Shown: positions 20,401 through 27,630, counted from the first letter of the stretch. The stretch: DNA of 64,000 nucleotides from Cellulophaga lytica DSM 7489 (GCF_000190595.1 NC_015167.1:1477501-1541500), one strand, 5' to 3'. The notes: a model not told the origin generated them from the sequence alone. A program made the numbers and translations.

Positions 20401-22808
20401 ATAGTACCTGTAGCTGCATCTAATAACTGAAAATCATAATTAGCTGGTACGTTAGTAACACTAATGCTACCATCTGTAGTACAAATAATATCTTCTACTG
20501 TTGCTCTAGGGTCTAAATCGTTTTTAAATACATTAAAGTAGAACCTTGTAAAACAACCATTTAAATAGTTAATTACTACTCTATATTGTCCTTCGTCTTC
20601 TGCATTAAATGTTTGGCCTGTTGCCACTTGGCTCCAAGTACAGGTTCCGTTTTTATTAGCACAATCTTCTACTGAAGCTGTACAACTACCTTCGTCTAAT
20701 TTTTCCCATTGTATGCTTGTAGCATCAGGAATATTAATACTTATTGGTTCTACATCATTTAAACCACATAAAAATATTTTTGGTAATGGGTCACCATCAA
20801 TAGGGCAAATAGTTACTTCACCATCAACTGTGTTAGAAGTATCGTTTATTAAATCTATTATTGGGTTAGTTTGTGTGGTTCCAAAACGTGTTACAGTTAT
20901 AATTTCTTGAAAACCTTTACAAGGATCTGCAATTATTTTATCAACTATATATACTCCTATATCATCTACAACAATTGTACTTAAATCTCCATCTGGATTA
21001 CCGTCATTAATAACAGTATCTCCGCTGTCTATAACACCGTTTCCGTTTTCATCTTTATACCAAACATAGTCATCAAAACCATCACCTGAATCTAGAACTG
21101 CATCTGCACCACAAATTTCTACACTTCTGTTATAGTCACAGTTTTCTAAATCATCTAATAAAAAGTTTGTTGCACCAGGTGTTGTAAATCCACAAGTATC
21201 AAAATCTGTAACACTAGGGTCATCTGTAATTTCATTTGTGTTAATTACACCTCTGTAAGTAGAGTATGCTAAGTTTTGAATAAGATCTGAACATGCATCT
21301 ATAAAATCAAAGCAATTTTCTGCTACACGTACACGCATACGTATGCTTTCTAAAGGCCCGCCTTGTACTACTAAGTCATTTGGTATTGTAAATAAAACTG
21401 TTCTAGTAGCAGGGTTATAAGTATAAGATACTCCTGCAGGCATTGTAATATTAGTTTCATCTAAGGTTACATTTACAGGTAATACATCTCTAATGGTGTA
21501 ATTATCTGCATCATCATTACCAACATTTTGGAATGATAAAACGTAGTCTAAAACCTGACCTAGGTTTACACCTTGCCCGGTAATATCTGTACCACCAATG
21601 TCCTCTACCCTTTTGGCTAAGTGCATTTGTGGTTCTATAATTTCTACATCAAAAGATGTAAAGAAAATATCGTATTTGTCTTGTGTAGAAGTGGCTCTTA
21701 AAATAGCACTTGTTTCATCATTAGGGATGGTAGACCAACCTGTATTAGGTATTGTAAAAAGGTCTGCATCCCATCCTAATGTGTTTACACTGTTGGGGTT
21801 ACGAGTAGTTACGATATTATTTTCAAAAGTGACATTACTGTCAAAAAAGTTGTTTGTTTTATTAGGGTCAGCTCCAAACCTATTTGTACCTAAAGGAGTA
21901 TAAGTTGGTCTACCGCTTGCTTTAATAGATAAACCGTCACCAGTTATACCGTTATCACCTTCTAATGTACTTACCCCTAACCTCGCATTTACAGGGAAAG
22001 GAGCTGGTAATGTTGTAAAACCAGATACAGGAATATCTACAGATTCTCCAGATTTAATACCTGCATAACCATCAAAAGTAGTAATGTATTTACCTGGGTA
22101 TGTTGGGTTTTCATAAACAACAACCATTGTCCATCCACCAGATACACCACCCGAAGGAGTTTCACCTACACTTGCTCTTACATTAGCAATTGTGTATTCT
22201 CCATTAGGGTCTGCTAAGCCAGTAACTAATGATGTTATATCTTTATAACAAGCATATGGACTGTAATAGCCAAAATCTGTATCACCAAAACCATCAAAAA
22301 GTACTTCATCTGCAGAGATATCTACATATGAACCACCTGGTGTTTTAAACTTAATATTTCCAATGTTACTACGGTCTGTTTCATTTGCATAAACAGCAGA
22401 CCAATATAAACCAACATACCTAACTCTAGAGCAACTGGCATCTGGTACAGTTAACTCTGCACTACTAGAACTAAATGTAGATGCATCACCATCTATATCT
22501 ATGTATTGCATATCCCAATTATCATTAGCTGTAGAGCTATTTCCTGTTTGGTTGTATGAATCGTTTGCATCTACGGGCGTAGAGACATTATAATATTGCC
22601 AATATCCTCCCCAACGGGTATTTACCCATCTTCTTTCCCTAGTAATTTCGTTACCTTCACGGTTTACAATATTATTAGCTATAATAGTTAAGTCTCCACG
22701 GATACTGTTGTCATATCTAGGTTCAAAATTATTTTTAACTTGGCTAAACCCTAAATGAGATATAGTTAAGAAAAAAATAATTAAAAGCGATTTTAAAAAC
22801 TTATTCAT
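8460..22808 (-). CDS. sprB: SprB, giant gliding-motility surface adhesin with T9SS type B C-terminal domain
   Basis: One open frame of 4782 residues, more than a fifth of the window. Residues 1-23 are a signal peptide (FLKSLLIIFFLTISHLGFSQ). An N-terminal domain of about 370 residues, rich in aromatic strands, is followed by a DUF11-like domain near 393-505 (LAKRVEDIGG, LDYVLSFQNVGNDDADNYT). From about residue 740 to 4690 it consists of forty to fifty SprB-type repeats of roughly 80-90 residues. Typical repeats open with CFG..DG and close with D.NGC and a T..V strand. Residues about 1848-2040 interrupt the array with a jelly-roll-like module (FGFGANTSITQ ... DIAIDDIQAF). The C-terminus (about 4696-4782, IPNFFTPNGDDVNNTW to GHFTLYR) is the gliding-associated T9SS type B sorting domain. 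SprB moves along the cell surface and attaches the cell to the substratum. It sits in the conserved order sprC-sprD-sprB-sprF. Confidence 0.93.
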   Translation of the reverse strand: MNKFLKSLLIIFFLTISHLGFSQVKNNFEPRYDNSIRGDLTIIANNIVNREGNEITRERRWVNTRWGGYWQYYNVSTPVDANDSYNQTGNSSTANDNWDMQYIDIDGDASTFSSSSAELTVPDASCSRVRYVGLYWSAVYANETDRSNIGNIKFKTPGGSYVDISADEVLFDGFGDTDFGYYSPYACYKDITSLVTGLADPNGEYTIANVRASVGETPSGGVSGGWTMVVVYENPTYPGKYITTFDGYAGIKSGESVDIPVSGFTTLPAPFPVNARLGVSTLEGDNGITGDGLSIKASGRPTYTPLGTNRFGADPNKTNNFFDSNVTFENNIVTTRNPNSVNTLGWDADLFTIPNTGWSTIPNDETSAILRATSTQDKYDIFFTSFDVEIIEPQMHLAKRVEDIGGTDITGQGVNLGQVLDYVLSFQNVGNDDADNYTIRDVLPVNVTLDETNITMPAGVSYTYNPATRTVLFTIPNDLVVQGGPLESIRMRVRVAENCFDFIDACSDLIQNLAYSTYRGVINTNEITDDPSVTDFDTCGFTTPGATNFLLDDLENCDYNRSVEICGADAVLDSGDGFDDYVWYKDENGNGVIDSGDTVINDGNPDGDLSTIVVDDIGVYIVDKIIADPCKGFQEIITVTRFGTTQTNPIIDLINDTSNTVDGEVTICPIDGDPLPKIFLCGLNDVEPISINIPDATSIQWEKLDEGSCTASVEDCANKNGTCTWSQVATGQTFNAEDEGQYRVVINYLNGCFTRFYFNVFKNDLDPRATVEDIICTTDGSISVTNVPANYDFQLLDAATGTILVPYSANNGPVFPITNNGAYTVEMRQQGVVDGCVFRLEDIGVLRRDYVVNITTKDTDCNGLGEIRISAEDVEPQYYFSISQGGVEVDTFGPTDDNDHTFLGLNDGVYDVTVRTDDGCTLTREVTINDVSDLAASALTTKSIDCTDGIISVTATGGVANPTYTYAIWSKDGVDLYPAPFTLSDIPASAYQTTEDFYFSDADAGTYEFIVVGSNNCYVITNEATVDIAPAITYNPNITDETCFGAEDGSFDINITNSNGYTLSYSLLYPDGTTTSVNNSGNFSSLPQGDYILTITQTIGGTSCDFDEPFTIGGPTDGVTGDAVLVDDYTCLQEATIQAQNVTGGAAPYEYSIDGVNFNSGAGADTFANLTNGSYTITIRDANMCTFVTNEIVIDALNPPTDLDFTATAPNCPTQTSNVTVTVTNGTAPYVFDIIAPTAIAATSTTGNTATFNGLAPDTYTFRVTDAKGCEYEESFTIRPVDPISVVGNLVSNISCFDDIDGEANFEVSGFNSTYNYVITGPTTIPGGTGVNLATISLTNLDNGTYTITVTDTETNCTATADVIINAPTAALALNVNPTQPTCTTDGSVVLTATGGWGSNEFTITYPDGTTTFTNGTGTFNNLNQTGTFNVSVEDANGCIVTSSFDLDASIAPTLEIVPNNDCFTAAAGLELTANVTAGGDGTYQYRINGGAYSTNNVFSGLNPGTYTIDVIDGKNCTGTASITVNPELTVTATADNITACDTDTEVTITPAGGSGVNYVYAIVADGTTPAATDFTNVNPRTVTTGAGDYDVYVRDNNGTGTFCEAMYDLNIAQDPALTVTTTSTDILCSGEAQSTITITAGGGEAPYQYSIDGGATFVPTNTFNNLPANSYNIVVRDANLCTVTDTHTITEPFTLSASAAVTALYECNPTTGAEVRITNAQGGTPAYEYSFDGGVNYSTNSISNLLPGTHTLYIRDANLCTYEMTVTVDAAPEAPTFAPSISYDCEGLGEITVTPSSTDFDYVYSIDGSFNTPDNTSNIFTDVAAGTHTIRVDYTSNAAPTPSNLLSEDFGFGANTSITQIDPLYCYEPQDGTVRTCDPGVHTRINDGEYSVTQAIALPFGTWRSPNDHTGNANGRFLAMNVGGVAGVGGIVYAKRGIEVIPNRDITISTWAYNLLRAGTSGGDPTIEIELVDAGGVVITSVATGNIPKNNNADDWHNYTVTLNPGANTNLDIVIRTNSAVVDGNDIAIDDIQAFQLPEVCSSSVTFDVVVEAGKAFTANITNPVNISCFGGNDGEFVINAANFGAGGYEYSLDGGATYSGPFTTSQTVTGLTAQNYTIEVRDVDDNACSIPLTQELTEPTEVTATASITDEFTCNNTGATITAVANGGTPTYNYQLEIYNTVTTSYAVFRGYQSSAIFTDVPANAANENYIVRVQDDNLCTNAITPAVTVTTPEVPTFTVTPTACYSGANDGEIQVDVTSIPGNENFQFSINGGAWITPTPATATTYTFTNLANGTYTIDVKDGYGCVGVQETVVLNPVINATIDVVHVSSCADGSITVNATGGDGNLAYAFVTTGTPVTAADFSNVNNYSVAAIDAGDYDVYVWDNNAADPHCEYMETVTVNPATPLTYNAVPTDPTCHDGTGTIEITVTSGISPYTYEIIDLDNGGASNETTTNVINNTKTFFNLAPGNYTINVTDASGCTIETTPVLINNPDELVTDIESILSGNCDPATGFRFINYTTTLNGTLEFSHDGGTTWQTSDEFDAPAYTLTSGDAVDPSIRTVDASGNTLCRLDLPRYIISYPLDNLDITISAIIVDCNELQVTVQGNEGTAPYQYTYTDDPVNFDATSPINPWTTPAKGLSDPHTFTGLIPGRTYVFLVRDANGCVRQSDRNVNDLITLPLEITSTSVPACFGMTNGSITYTITDNQAPFGTEYRWEVFNMTTGTPVSVANSGGNIPFSSPQTVTVSGLGAGEYFIQVTERDGGVDSCISASENLLLEELDDITATLNKIQDISCATPGLIQIENINGGGGTYTFTVTGPAPFTTITGTTDNPIEIPANSPAGTYNVTIQDQYSCAKDLGDVIMTLTPNPTIDNISVNNCAIPNTLQIDATSTAAQILYSIDGGVTYVDNGGLFTNLSVGTYNISIKDSNGCIATDSATIYPVLEANVELTKLMDCTPGTAEITIEATNGSGDYDYEITNGLGTVVTRTALPTNPYVATVTVVENYTVTVYDNNTTGPECFRRFTIDVPAAVTPIFTHTFTDVTCNSADDGTITLYQTDNGINPLTYTITPLAGTYDAATSTFSDLPPNTYTVTATGTNGCTTDITNIVISEPNPIVIANADVVEFGCTPTSGNTNNNASISIDNTAANITGGSNTYVIYEFINDNNTPATGDDIIVQSGSNNVYIETNTAGGSYTINVYDDKGCVGTIEADIAPYDELLTASAAITGDITCDPGTDGEITITATSNTNDTSKFEYSIDNGTTWQASNVFGGLDVGTHNFLVRHTDTGCVITTSETITSPDVLELDATVLSNVICFGGNDGSVEFNLHDNANVTYTGAVAYILYQDIFNTPANTGDDTQTPGIAPNGNFVINNLVAGTYYIEVQQTPDPRCTYTQAFTIAGPSAAITAATEVTPVTCLGNDGVIEVINAAGGWGDYVYFVDVVTNPAPVYPTDYVSNPRFTGLSGAAAPAGTDYQVWIADKNGCIVQLADVNLVTPDPITATLQVNQENCTNLEGEIEVIGTTGGQGSNYTYQLIKDGTAVGSPQTTTIFSGLGAGSYTVLINDQWSCDFTTLATVLYEEMNVSTIVDKPIDCNTVNPGGQITVNVTGGSTNLEFTATLPISGATITNTTGVFTGLTEVGVYSFRVRDLDTSAPICEKTVTQELVDKVDPILLASTIENVSCFGLSDGSITANLDPATNVDPIYNYNLYDATGVTQIGVTQTSPTFTGLAAAFYQIEVVSAKGCSIRQTVEVTQPTELLISAVATDFACAPNNTVNTATITVTIEDGATTPGTPSGTSPYLYSIDNVNFQTGNTFTVTDTGVTQTITVYVKDDNSCPQTTTVTIEPINKFTAIVTKDTDISCNGPEEVTITVTDNGDATNVYTYELLPIGNTNATQTTTPTYNTATFELTAVGGYVFRVTDTNTGCYVDTDVYNIAPYDLIKVSARASSPVTCFGDTNGEIEVTVTDATAPFTYTVLNADGTLTGINGNATTNTFTIPGLSGGNYYVAVTEDNAPFCTEDSNVITIASPDMALTATVNKTADVTCDDNAGEITVVPTGGYAPYDIVLRNNTTGVETTFTDVNSASFVRLSAATYTVTVTDNGGCPFTDTITLDPAIPITADITPLTQMLTCFGDSNGSVSAVNVLNGEGVYTYQLNVYDDAGTTILYSSSPQSNPMFNNLGAGVYTITVSDGWNCDVETVQAVITEPTDITGSLVQVSQLTCVDPAEIRLTATGGTAPYEFSVDGVNFTPMSGGDTHTFTVTQGVYQYYIRDNFNCGNIISNQVTIDAVPPLQILLDETAAVINCNGESTASIRATAIGGLGNYSYELLDTPTSTTPLQGPQTSGDFRNLGIGTYYIRATSDGGCEEVSTAITITEPAPLVVENEEFTDVLCFGEENGTITVEVSGGTGEIKYSITPNLDQFDTKNVFTDLAPGVYDVIAQDENGCFITFNFTISEPTAMQLSTTTTGETCTGNEDGMATVTITGGTAPYSTSLDSNDPADYELDRVDFTGLSSGTHVILVKDANGCDANIVIDIAPGVNLKATATPIYECSTDTPTNYLEVVLEDNTITDVLYGLDTTDPAAMQLTPDFTNMSAGNHYLHILHANGCSETIDFTVADFEPLTLVLENRNINEITAIAAGGNPKYTFYLEGNNNGEDNTFRIRKTDTYTVVVVDENGCEATQDIFIEFIDIEIPNFFTPNGDDVNNTWKPKNTEGFPNILTIIYDRYGRELYRMGADDKGWDGTYDNKELPSGDYWYTIKLKDEVDDREFVGHFTLYR

Positions 22809-22983
22809 TAGGTTGAATGTTTTTAGTGTTTGTTGGTGAGTAATTAATTTGAGTTGAGTTGTTAGTTGTTATACTGTCATTGAATTTTACAGTATACTTA
22901 TTGGTATTTTTTGTGTTAGCTAATGCAATACAGGTCAGCAATAGAGCACAAAAAAGTATTATTTTAGAAAAAATCTTATCCAT
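22801..22983 (-). CDS. Small exported or membrane protein coupled between sprD and sprB
   Basis: Sixty residues from an ATG that overlaps the sprD stop (TAATG at 22985-22981); an upstream in-frame ATG at 23019 inside sprD is less likely. It ends 8 nt inside sprB. Residues 3-22 form a hydrophobic segment (IFSKIILFCALLLTCIALAN) that is a signal peptide or membrane anchor. The remaining 38 residues are polar and N/T-rich (TVKFNDSITTNNSTQINYS) with no recognised domain. Both overlaps imply translational coupling across the sprD-sprB junction. It could be a secreted peptide, a membrane microprotein, or a coupling device whose product matters little. I know of no described gene at this place in the F. 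johnsoniae operon. Confidence 0.6.
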   Translation of the reverse strand: MDKIFSKIILFCALLLTCIALANTKNTNKYTVKFNDSITTNNSTQINYSPTNTKNIQPNE

Positions 22984-25115
22984 TACGCTATGTTGTTTTG
23001 AGTAACTCTCATTATCCACATACGGTCTTGGTAAGAGCTGTTAATATTAGAATAGTATGACAGTAAAGCATTGTTCCATGTACCATGCTTTTTTAAATAC
23101 ACATATCTATAATTATTTTCTGGGTTTATAAAATAGCTAGCGTTTAAGCCTTGCTTGTTTAGTAGCTTAACAAAGTTGTTTGCATTTTTAGCACTTGCAA
23201 AAACATTTGCAATTATATAATAACCAGAGTCTACACCATTAAATTTTACAATTTTGGGTGTTGGATAAGTACCTGCAACATTGTCTTTCTGTACAGGGTT
23301 TCTAAATTTAGGATTGTCATTACTATACTTATCTCTTGTTTTTGTTTTGTCTTTTGTAGTAGTAGCTGCATAGCCAGTATTGTTATACCTGCTATCTGTA
23401 TTTGTACCATTGTCTACATTCATAATCCACATATCATAATCGTATGCGCCATTAAGTTGTGAGTTATGTGCTGCTTCTGCTTCTTTCCAAGTATCATATC
23501 TTTCTAAATACACATACTTTAAATCTGTTTTTGGATCTCTTATATAATCAGCAGATAAGCCATTATCTTCAAGGTCTTTAATAAATTTATTTAAATACCC
23601 TTGCCCTTTGTATACATTAGCAATTACATAGTAGCCATCTTGTACACCGTTTAAGTGTTTAAATTTTCTTCTTTTTATTGTAGAAGCGTTTTTAGTTACT
23701 TTTTTTGTTGTACTATTATTTGCTACTGCATTATTTGTTTTAGTTGCATCTGTTGCTACAGTTGCATTTTCAACAGTGTTGTTAGTAGCATTTTGGTAGT
23801 TAGAAGTTGAGGTCTTTGGAGTAACAACAGTTGTTACATCTTTTTCTATACCGTTTGGTTTATTAGTAGTGTTTTCTGCAACTGCATTTTCATCATTATT
23901 AATGAAATACATTTTTTTAGCTCTCTCTTCTAAATCTGGTCTTTTACCTTGAGTTTCACTACGTACCATACGTAACACTCTTTCAAACCTTTTTTCTAAA
24001 TCTCTTTGTCTGTTTATTTCTAAAGAATCTTGTCTGTACATTAACTCTGCCAAAACTTGGTCATTTTCAGCCAATCGTTTTTTAAGTTCTTCAAATTTTT
24101 CAGATTCTAATTCTTCGTCTAAGTTTGTATCTTCTTCATTAAATGCAAGTTCATTATCACTATCATCTTCTAACATTACTCTGTCTTCTGTTAAGTTTGG
24201 AGTAAATGAGTATGCAACAGAGATTTCATGAGTTACACCAAAATTATCTAAATCACCAGATATACCTTTTTCCATAGTATACCCTAATGATAATCGTTTG
24301 TTTAGATTAAAACCTAAACCTGCAGCGGCACCATAGTGGTCATCATAACCAACTTGGGCCCATCCAAGTTTAGGTAAATCTAATATAAGGCTACCACCAA
24401 GCACAACATCTTCTTGCCCACCTTTACGTACTCTAGCCAAAGGCATTAATCTACCTTGTTCTAAAATACCAGATGTTTTATCAAACTGATGTGTATATTG
24501 TAAGTGACCAGAGAAAGTTTTATCTGCAAATTCTGTAATAGATTCGCTTGTTTTTAGGTTATAATCAAATAAGTTTTCTGCATATAAACCAATATCAAAC
24601 TTACCATAAGACAAGTTAACACCAGGCTGAAACTGTAATAAATTGTCTCTTTGGCCATTTAAAAACGGATCGTCTGGATCTGCAGCGTTTACTCTACTTT
24701 TATCTAAACCACTGGCATAGTAAGACATATTGGCTCCAAAAGTAAAGTTACTTTTGTCGTTTAGTTTTACACCGTAAGCATAGTTAGCAAGTACACCGTA
24801 ATTTGTTAGTGTACCAGCTGTTTGTTGGTATATACTTAAACCTAAACCTGTACGGTCATTAATACGTCCACTATAGCTTAAAAAGTAGTTTTGATTGTTA
24901 TCTGTAAATTCTACCGATTGGTTTCTGTGTAATAAGTTTATGTACGACTTGTCTTCCCTTACCGTAGAAAACGTAGGGTTTATTAAGAACCTATTATATT
25001 TTAAAAGGTTCTGCGATGGAACATCGTATGATAGGTATGGATTAACCTCTTGGGCACTAACATTGGTTAGCACCATCACTAATAATAGAAAGTATATGTA
25101 CTTAAACTTAAACAT
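22983..25115 (-). CDS. sprD: SprD, PorP/SprF-like barrel with coiled coil and two C-terminal repeat domains
   Basis: 710 residues. Signal peptide 1-22 (YIYFLLLVMVLTNVSAQ). Residues about 23-300 are a PorP/SprF-type barrel (NPYLSYDVPSQNLLKYNRFL, FGANMSYYASG). An acidic coiled coil follows at about 330-400 (EELKKRLAENDQVLAELMYR), then an N/T-rich linker, then two related modules of about 85 residues. Each runs G..GYY(V/I)IANV ... YVYL(E/K)(R/K) ... W ... MWIM(N/R)V, which resembles SPOR-like repeats. SprD of F. johnsoniae supports gliding and SprB function. Six nt separate it from sprC and its stop overlaps the next small gene. Assignment rests on domain content and operon position. Confidence 0.85.
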   Translation of the reverse strand: MFKFKYIYFLLLVMVLTNVSAQEVNPYLSYDVPSQNLLKYNRFLINPTFSTVREDKSYINLLHRNQSVEFTDNNQNYFLSYSGRINDRTGLGLSIYQQTAGTLTNYGVLANYAYGVKLNDKSNFTFGANMSYYASGLDKSRVNAADPDDPFLNGQRDNLLQFQPGVNLSYGKFDIGLYAENLFDYNLKTSESITEFADKTFSGHLQYTHQFDKTSGILEQGRLMPLARVRKGGQEDVVLGGSLILDLPKLGWAQVGYDDHYGAAAGLGFNLNKRLSLGYTMEKGISGDLDNFGVTHEISVAYSFTPNLTEDRVMLEDDSDNELAFNEEDTNLDEELESEKFEELKKRLAENDQVLAELMYRQDSLEINRQRDLEKRFERVLRMVRSETQGKRPDLEERAKKMYFINNDENAVAENTTNKPNGIEKDVTTVVTPKTSTSNYQNATNNTVENATVATDATKTNNAVANNSTTKKVTKNASTIKRRKFKHLNGVQDGYYVIANVYKGQGYLNKFIKDLEDNGLSADYIRDPKTDLKYVYLERYDTWKEAEAAHNSQLNGAYDYDMWIMNVDNGTNTDSRYNNTGYAATTTKDKTKTRDKYSNDNPKFRNPVQKDNVAGTYPTPKIVKFNGVDSGYYIIANVFASAKNANNFVKLLNKQGLNASYFINPENNYRYVYLKKHGTWNNALLSYYSNINSSYQDRMWIMRVTQNNIA

Positions 25116-25121
25116 TTTAAA

Positions 25122-27377
25122 TTATCTTATAATTGTTATAGTCCCTTGTTTTTGACCACCTTTGTCATCAATAATCTTATAGTAAAAAACCATATTTTGC
25201 TTAGGGAAACTCATAGATGAAGTTGGCCAATTGTTTTTGTAACCTTTTTCATTTAAAATTTCCTCACCATTACTGTTGTAAATAATAACAGTAGCATTAG
25301 GGTTGTTAGAGTAAGAGTTTGGTAATACCCAAAGGTCGTTTTTACCATCACCATTAGGTGTTACTACGTTAGGAACGTTAAAAGTATCTTTGTATGAAAC
25401 TGTAAATTGTTTTATAACTTCACAGTCGTCTATTTTTGCTATAAGCGTGTATGTGCCTTCTGCTGTTAAACTTACAGATGAACTTGTGCTTAATTCTACA
25501 TTAGCTGCATCTAACCACTGGTAACTTGTACCACCGCTTGCAGATATTGTTTTAGTTTGTCCTTCTATAAGAATAACTGGATCTGAGCTGTCTAACGTTA
25601 TTAAATCTTCATTTAAAGGAGAAATAACAACTTCGTTAGAACGTAACGGACAGCCATTTTTTAGTACCTCTAAAACAAATGTTCCTGTTTCTGTACTAGT
25701 TAAAGTTTCATCTGTAGTATTATAACTAACACCATTCTTGTACCAAGTAAAGGTTTCACCTGCTAATGCTGTTGTTGTACTTATTACTACCGGATTGCTT
25801 GGGTTACAAAAAGTAGTACTACTTGCTGTAATAGCTACGGTTTCTGATGTTAATAATGTTACGCCTAAAGTGTTAGAATCTGTAGCGCTGTAGCCACTTA
25901 TGCTTGCATTTAATGTATAATCTCCATTTGCAGTAATATCTGATAGTGCAATAGCATTGTTAGTTTCGCCAGAAATTGCCACACCATCTTTTTTCCATTG
26001 GTATGTAAATTCATTTTTAAGATCTGCTGTAACATCTGTTTTTGTACCATCTGCAGCAACAGCTTCAATTGTTTTTACATCTAATGTTGTTGTTGTGTTT
26101 TGGCAGTCTGTATAAGCAGCTGTATAATCTATTGCTATGTTAAAAGAAGCCGGACTTACTACTGTTGTTTTATCAGAATCTATTGTAAATGGGCAACTGC
26201 CACCATTGTCTGTTATACGCGCAAAATATTCTCCTGCACTATTCACAACTAATGTATTTGTAGTCTCTCCACTAAGTACTACTCCATCTTTGTACCAAGC
26301 ATAAGTTACAGCTGTACTGCTACTAGTTACTTGTAATGTTTTAGTTTTAGTTGGTAAAATAACAAGGTTAGCTTCATTATCTCTTGTTAATGTAACATTA
26401 GATGCAGTTGTTATAGAAATAGCTGCAGAACGCTCTAAACAAGCTCCTGGGCCACTTATTTCTACTGCATAGTTACCTTCAAAACCTGGTGTAGAGCCAT
26501 CTACTGTATATGTATGGTTATCTACAGTTGGTGATGTAATAGCAACATCATCCTTATACCAAACATACGTTAAGCCTTGGCCAGATATGTTTGCAGTAAG
26601 TGTTTCTGTTTCTGTAGAACATAAACTTGTTTTAGAAGGTGTATTTAAGGCAACTCCTAAACTTGTCCCCGTTGTAACTTCTATAATATTAGAATCTGTG
26701 CTAGCAGATCCAGAACATATAGAACCATAATCTATCTGTACAGAATACATACCTGCTTCTGTTGTAGTTAATGATGGTCCTTTTTCTGATAATAATGTAC
26801 CGCTTTTATACCAGTTATACTTGTAACTACTAGCATTAGGTACATTATGTGGAGCCATTGTTATTGCTGTACCATCACAAACTTCTATGGTACCGCCAGA
26901 TGGTATATTACCGTTACCATCTTGACTCATTAATATTGGCGAGTTAAAGTCTACATAGTACATAGAGTAAGGACCCGCAGTCGGACTCACTTTCTCTGGA
27001 CTAGTACTTTTTACTCGTATTTTGTAATTTTCGCCTCTAGTGTCTGTAGGCAATGCAAACTGTATGTTAAAGTCATAATTAGAGTTTTTATCATCTAATG
27101 TAGCTAATACTACAGGGCTACCAAAGTTGCCATTAGAGTCAGATAATTCTAAAATAAATTTGTTGTCACTGTTAACTGCAGGAGCATTAATCCAGGTAAA
27201 GTTTACCCAGTAAGAGTTAAATCCAGATGATGCACATGCGGCAGTCCATCCGCTTGTACCACCACCACTTGGGTCGGCAATGGGTTCTGGAGCATTTAAA
27301 ATTTGGGCTGTTGTTGTTAGCGAGTAGCTAAATAACAATAAAAGTACCAAAAGAGCTGTAGTAGGTGTTGTTCTCAT
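25122..27377 (-). CDS. sprC: SprC, secreted protein with Ig-like repeats and T9SS type B C-terminal domain
   Basis: 751 residues. Signal peptide about 1-24 (ALLVLLLLFSYSLTTTAQ). The body contains several Ig/PKD-like repeats of about 80-90 residues marked by YKYNWYKSG, LTYVWYKDDVA, VTYAWYKDGV, FTYQWKKDGV and FTWYKNGVS, each followed by G.Y.(V/L)...G..C. The last 85 or so residues (VPNVVTPNGDGKNDLW to GTITIIR) are the gliding-associated type B sorting domain for T9SS. It is first in the minus-strand sprC-sprD-(small gene)-sprB-sprF series and is needed with SprD for full SprB function in F. johnsoniae. The remF and remG genes that precede sprC there are absent; glnS is the divergent neighbour. 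Confidence 0.85.
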   Translation of the reverse strand: MRTTPTTALLVLLLLFSYSLTTTAQILNAPEPIADPSGGGTSGWTAACASSGFNSYWVNFTWINAPAVNSDNKFILELSDSNGNFGSPVVLATLDDKNSNYDFNIQFALPTDTRGENYKIRVKSTSPEKVSPTAGPYSMYYVDFNSPILMSQDGNGNIPSGGTIEVCDGTAITMAPHNVPNASSYKYNWYKSGTLLSEKGPSLTTTEAGMYSVQIDYGSICSGSASTDSNIIEVTTGTSLGVALNTPSKTSLCSTETETLTANISGQGLTYVWYKDDVAITSPTVDNHTYTVDGSTPGFEGNYAVEISGPGACLERSAAISITTASNVTLTRDNEANLVILPTKTKTLQVTSSSTAVTYAWYKDGVVLSGETTNTLVVNSAGEYFARITDNGGSCPFTIDSDKTTVVSPASFNIAIDYTAAYTDCQNTTTTLDVKTIEAVAADGTKTDVTADLKNEFTYQWKKDGVAISGETNNAIALSDITANGDYTLNASISGYSATDSNTLGVTLLTSETVAITASSTTFCNPSNPVVISTTTALAGETFTWYKNGVSYNTTDETLTSTETGTFVLEVLKNGCPLRSNEVVISPLNEDLITLDSSDPVILIEGQTKTISASGGTSYQWLDAANVELSTSSSVSLTAEGTYTLIAKIDDCEVIKQFTVSYKDTFNVPNVVTPNGDGKNDLWVLPNSYSNNPNATVIIYNSNGEEILNEKGYKNNWPTSSMSFPKQNMVFYYKIIDDKGGQKQGTITIIR

Positions 27378-27597
27378 GAGATGATTTTTTTTGTAACTAT
27401 TTATTGTCTGGGGACATAGTTAGTTAGATTAAACGTTTAAAATTTTTGCAAACATTTTAACGCGTGTGCGAAATTTGCTTTAACAAATATGGTTGTTTAT
27501 AACTTGTTCATAAATTTATTGTTGTAGTAGTATTTAAATATGTTGTGAAAATGGCTTTATTGTATGGTGACCGATTTTTTAGCACCTATAATTAATC

Positions 27598-27605
27598 TAA
27601 TTTTG
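27598..27605 (+). promoter_or_regulatory. -7 box for glnS
   Basis: TAATTTTG fits TAnnTTTG and lies 25 nt upstream of the glnS ATG in the 253-nt divergent gap. No convincing TTTG is present 17-20 nt further upstream. Nothing comparable was found for sprC on the other strand. Confidence 0.4.
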
Positions 27606-27630
27606 TACCTTTACAGCTTAATTTTATCCT

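Noticed and set aside
8460-22808. sprB repeats as a CRISPR array or satellite
   Set aside because: The periodicity is that of 80-90 residue protein repeats in one open frame, with divergent DNA and no spacer-repeat pattern.
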